Shown here: positions 7,655 to 9,707 of the stretch, piece after piece | Numbering within the stretch: the stretch's first letter is position 1 | How the letters are laid out: each line of letters opens with the position of its first letter | Assembly: GCA_018814945.1 (NCBI GenBank) | Contig: JAHIYT010000022.1 | Span: 1-9,707, forward strand | Reading direction: 5' to 3' | Length of the DNA stretch: 9,707 nt | Source of the DNA: Patescibacteria group bacterium | Lineage (GTDB): Bacteria > Patescibacteriota > Gracilibacteria > UM-FILTER-43-11 | Made by a program: the position numbers and the translations under genes | The notes under the pieces: generated by a model | The model's input: only the letters and a program-made list of their open reading frames with translations | The model's database searches: none | What the model was told of the DNA's origin: nothing

Positions 7655-7717
7655 ACAATTAACAATTAACCTTTAACAATTAACTTTTTGTCACATGTCA
7701 AAGGTCACATGTCAAAT
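7655..7717 (+). repeat. Nine in-phase 7-bp units between gatC and gatA
   Basis: The 63 bp divide exactly into nine heptamers. Units 1, 2 and 4 are ACAATTA; units 3 and 5 are degenerate and begin with AC. Units 6 and 8 are GTCACAT, and units 7 and 9 are GTCAAAG and GTCAAAT. There is therefore also a 14-bp super-period in each half. The array stops 6 bp before the preferred gatA start. Confidence 0.85.
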
Positions 7718-7723
7718 GTAATT

Positions 7724-9169
7724 ATGATAGACCTCTCAATATCACAGGCACACGAAGGATTAAAAAATAAGAAATTTAGTTCAGTAGACCTTACTCAGGC
7801 ATATCTTGATCGCATCAAAGAACTAGATTCCAAACTGAATACTTACGTTACAGTTACGGGTGATTTTGCGCTAGAGAAAGCCAAAAAAATAGATGAAGCA
7901 GGAGATTTTTCTAGTCCTCTTGCTGGAATTCCAATGAGCTTAAAAGATGTTGTATGTACTGCTGGTATAAAAACTACTGCAAGTTCCAAAATTCTAGAAA
8001 ACTTCGTACCACCATACAACGCTCATGTTGCGGATAGACTTTTTGATGCGGGTGCCGTCTTACTTGGAAAAGCAAATACTGACGAATTCACTCATGGCAG
8101 CAGTACGGAAACAAGTTACTTTGGCACTTCAAAAAATCCATGGAATACAGACTGCGTTCCAGGTGGTTCTTCTGGCGGTTCAGCTTCTCAAGTTGCAGCA
8201 GATCTTGCCACTTACTCTATTGGTACCGATACAGGAGGTTCAATTCGCCAACCAGCAAGTCTCTGTAGTTGTGTTGGGTTAAAAGTGACTTATGGTCGTG
8301 TACCTCGTCATGGAGTTATGCCATACGCTTCTTCTTTCGACACTATCGGTCCACTTACCAAAACAGTAGAAGATGCGGCATTAGTATTACAAGCTATTGC
8401 AGGTCGATCGGAAAAAGACGCAACAACTCCAAACGTACCGGTTCCAAATTACTCAGATTCTCTAAAAACTGATCTCAAAGGCGTAAAAATCGGTATACCA
8501 AAAGAATATTTTCAAGAAGGGGTAGAAGAAGAGACTATCAAAGTAATAAATGATGGGATTGAAGTAATGAAAAAACTGGGTGCGGAAGTAATTGATGTCA
8601 GCCTACCTCTCACAAAATATTCAATTCCAACTTATTATCTCCTCGCAAAATCAGAAGCCAGTACCAACCTTGCTCGTTACGATGGAATTAAATACGGTCA
8701 CACAACTGACTCGGCAAAAAAGTTAACAGAAATCTATATGAAATCTCGTTCAGAAGGATTCGGTGACGAGGTTAAGCGTGCGATTATGATCGGAACATAT
8801 GCACTCTCCGCTGGTTATTACGATGCTTTTTACCTCAAAGCTGCAAAAGTTCGCGCACTCATGAAAAAAGAATTCGAAGAAGCTTTTGCAAAATGCGATG
8901 TGCTCGTAACACCAACTTCACCATTCCCAGCATTTAAAATCGGTGAAAAAGCAGACGATCCACTTGCCATGTACATGGCCGACATTCTTACAACCGCCGT
9001 CAATCTCGCCGGGATTTGTGCAATGTCCATTCCTGCAGGTTTCAGTTCTGGCGGCCTTCCAATCGGTATGCAGATTATGGCTAATCAGTACAAAGAAGAG
9101 AACCTATTTCACGCAGGTCATGCGTTTGAGCAAGCTACTGAATGGCGTATTAAAAAACCTAATTTGTAG
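7724..9169 (+). CDS. gatA: Asp-tRNA(Asn)/Glu-tRNA(Gln) amidotransferase subunit A
   Basis: 481 aa from the ATG at 7724. GatA is the amidase-signature glutaminase that frees ammonia from Gln (or Asn) for GatB. Its Ser-cisSer-Lys triad is intact: Lys74 (MSLKDV), Ser149 (PGGSSGGS) and Ser173 (GTDTGGS), with the usual spacings of 75 and 99 residues. The Gly/Ser-rich amidase signature spans about 147-180 and is followed by VGLKVTYGRVPRHG. Length is normal. Two upstream in-frame starts (TTG 7688, ATG 7709) would translate the heptamer repeats, whose 7-bp period does not preserve frame; the family begins near MIDLSI, so 7724 is preferred. No Shine-Dalgarno sequence precedes it. gatB does not follow. 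Confidence 0.96.
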   Translation: MIDLSISQAHEGLKNKKFSSVDLTQAYLDRIKELDSKLNTYVTVTGDFALEKAKKIDEAGDFSSPLAGIPMSLKDVVCTAGIKTTASSKILENFVPPYNAHVADRLFDAGAVLLGKANTDEFTHGSSTETSYFGTSKNPWNTDCVPGGSSGGSASQVAADLATYSIGTDTGGSIRQPASLCSCVGLKVTYGRVPRHGVMPYASSFDTIGPLTKTVEDAALVLQAIAGRSEKDATTPNVPVPNYSDSLKTDLKGVKIGIPKEYFQEGVEEETIKVINDGIEVMKKLGAEVIDVSLPLTKYSIPTYYLLAKSEASTNLARYDGIKYGHTTDSAKKLTEIYMKSRSEGFGDEVKRAIMIGTYALSAGYYDAFYLKAAKVRALMKKEFEEAFAKCDVLVTPTSPFPAFKIGEKADDPLAMYMADILTTAVNLAGICAMSIPAGFSSGGLPIGMQIMANQYKEENLFHAGHAFEQATEWRIKKPNL

Positions 9170-9171
9170 TT

Positions 9172-9228
9172 GTTTGTCTTTTGTCCTTTGTCTTTCGAAA
9201 GACTAACAACAAACAACAAAAGACAAAC
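9172..9228. repeat. Inverted heptamer array and nested hairpin between gatA and the ferredoxin gene
   Basis: Left block: GTTTGTC, TTTTGTC, CTTTGTC (9172-9192). Centre: TTTCGAAA (9193-9200). Right block: GACTAAC, AACAAAC, AACAAAA, GACAAAC (9201-9228), largely the complement of the left units. Arms 9171-9184 and 9216-9229 are a perfect 14-bp inverted repeat, and 9190-9203 (GTCTTTCGAAAGAC) is a perfect 14-bp palindrome nested inside. It begins 2 bp after the gatA stop and ends 3 bp before the next ATG. No T tract follows, so it is not a standard terminator. Confidence 0.88.
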
Positions 9229-9231
9229 ATT

Positions 9232-9477
9232 ATGAAATACAAAGTCAGAATTTGTTGTAGTCCACGATGTAAAGAGAATCTTTCCGAGGATCTTTTTAGA
9301 GAGGCAAGAAAACTAATCTCCGATAATCCAAACATCGAAGTAGAAAAAAGAGGGTGCATGGCGTTGTGTCATATTGGACCGAACGTACAAGTTGTGAATT
9401 TAGAAACAAATGAGTCAAAAATATTTAATGAAGTTCAGTTGGGTGGTATGGGGGAGATAGTCGACTTTTGTAAATAA
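9232..9477 (+). CDS. Thioredoxin-fold [2Fe-2S] ferredoxin-like protein
   Basis: 81 aa. Cysteines fit the single-domain thioredoxin-like [2Fe-2S] ferredoxin family (related to the NuoE C-terminal domain): C8 or C9 with C13 (C-x4-C from C8) in CCSPRC, and C42 with C46 (C-x3-C) in RGCMALCHIGPNVQV. The GPNV segment after the last ligand is also typical. An electron-carrier or redox-sensing role is inferred; no partner oxidoreductase is visible. The frame also opens at a TTG (9181), but that extension would translate the hairpin repeat, so the ATG at 9232 (MKYKVRICC) is preferred. It lies 62 bp after gatA on the same strand and may be co-transcribed. Cys80 near the C-terminus is not expected to be a ligand. 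Confidence 0.83.
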   Translation: MKYKVRICCSPRCKENLSEDLFREARKLISDNPNIEVEKRGCMALCHIGPNVQVVNLETNESKIFNEVQLGGMGEIVDFCK

Positions 9478-9495
9478 TTTTTTACATGTGTATGC

Positions 9496-9567
9496 GTGGG
9501 GCCCCTATTCAAATAGGGGGGAGTTAATAGTAAGGGGAAAGAAAAGAAACTTAATAAAGAAAAGAAA
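9496..9567 (+). repeat. 72-bp upstream element, copy 2
   Basis: Identical over all 72 bp to the reverse complement of 4305-4376. The hairpin CCCCTATT-CA-AATAGGGG is at 9502-9519, and the A-rich 12-mers are at 9538-9549 and 9556-9567. The element ends 2 bp before the -35 box of the promoter for the secreted protein at 9618. It starts 18 bp after the ferredoxin stop. Confidence 0.92.
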
Positions 9568-9569
9568 CC

Positions 9570-9597
9570 TTTACAAAAGCTCAATAATTAGTACAAT
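9570..9597 (+). promoter_or_regulatory. Promoter of the right-edge secreted protein gene
   Basis: TTTACA (9570-9575), 16 bp, TACAAT (9592-9597). The start would be near 9604, a leader of about 14 nt. The -10 hexamer is the same as that of the macroglobulin promoter, and the 72-bp element lies directly upstream. Confidence 0.62.
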
Positions 9598-9617
9598 AAT
9601 CCTCCACACAAGAAGTT

Positions 9618-9707
9618 ATGAACAAATTCAAAATATTTAGTTGGTTCATCGGGCTTATACTCTTATTCAGCAGTTTCTCCACTGGAGTTTTGGCAAACAC
9701 AGATGCT
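9618..9707 (+). CDS. Secreted protein, N-terminal fragment (continues beyond window)
   Basis: Only 30 codons are visible. They form a signal peptide: Lys3 and Lys5, a hydrophobic core (about 6-20), and a likely cleavage after V-L-A26, before NTDA. The cleavage site resembles that of the LAVTG protein (also V-L-A). There is no lipobox cysteine. An A/G-rich AAGAAG lies 4 bp before the ATG. The mature protein cannot be identified from this window. Its promoter carries the second copy of the 72-bp element, linking it to the macroglobulin gene. Confidence 0.7.
   Translation, partial: MNKFKIFSWFIGLILLFSSFSTGVLANTDA

Noticed and set aside
7688..7723. N-terminally extended gatA from TTG at 7688 or ATG at 7709
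   Set aside because: The extra residues come from non-coding heptamer repeats whose period is not a multiple of three, and GatA homology begins at the ATG at 7724.
7261..9228. CRISPR array or insertion-sequence remnants
   Set aside because: The repeat units are 7-8 bp without unique spacers, and there is no transposase or cas gene.
9181..9231. N-terminal extension of the ferredoxin from TTG at 9181
   Set aside because: The extension is a translation of the nested hairpin repeat, with Lys/Asn/Gln-rich filler and no family similarity.
9502..9519. Hairpin in the 72-bp element as terminator of the ferredoxin gene
   Set aside because: No T tract follows on the plus strand, and the identical copy lies between divergent genes, where termination has no purpose.

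Overview
The window looks like a piece of chromosome from a Patescibacteria (Candidate Phyla Radiation) bacterium or a similarly reduced, monoderm-like lineage. The evidence is low G+C and A/T-rich codon choice, short spacers full of small repeats, starts without a clear Shine-Dalgarno sequence, compact housekeeping genes mixed with large surface proteins, and a C-terminal sorting signal of LAxTG type. TGA serves as a normal stop (gatC, small membrane protein), so this is not the recoded TGA=Gly lineage. The exact phylum cannot be fixed from the sequence.

Layout. Positions 1-4245 (minus) hold the first 1415 codons of a very large, membrane-anchored alpha-2-macroglobulin-family protein. The gene runs off the left edge before the region where a thioester motif would lie. 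A divergent regulatory region (4246-4493) separates it from a plus-strand gene (4494-5255) for a secreted protein with an Ig-like domain, a Glu/Val-rich stalk and an LAVTG wall-sorting tail, closed by a strong intrinsic terminator. guaB (IMP dehydrogenase, 5417-6898) follows with its own promoter. It meets, stop codon to stop codon, a minus-strand three-helix membrane protein of unknown function (6899-7204). From 7363 a plus-strand cluster holds gatC, gatA and a small thioredoxin-fold [2Fe-2S] ferredoxin. At the right edge (9618) a further secreted protein begins.

How the parts fit. GatC and GatA belong to the amidotransferase that makes Gln-tRNA(Gln) and/or Asn-tRNA(Asn) by the indirect route; gatB is not next to them. 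GuaB feeds GTP synthesis from IMP. The macroglobulin, the LAVTG protein and the right-edge protein all belong to the cell surface.

The most unusual content is non-coding. (1) An exact 72-bp element occurs twice in opposite orientation (4305-4376 and 9496-9567). Each copy lies 2-5 bp upstream of the -35 box of a candidate promoter with a TACAAT -10 box, and each promoter faces a gene for an exported or membrane-anchored protein. (2) The spacers around gatC and gatA are built from phased 7-bp or 8-bp tandem units, a different unit in each spacer, partly arranged as inverted arms. (3) A perfect 8-6-8 palindrome overlaps the -35 box of the LAVTG protein gene.
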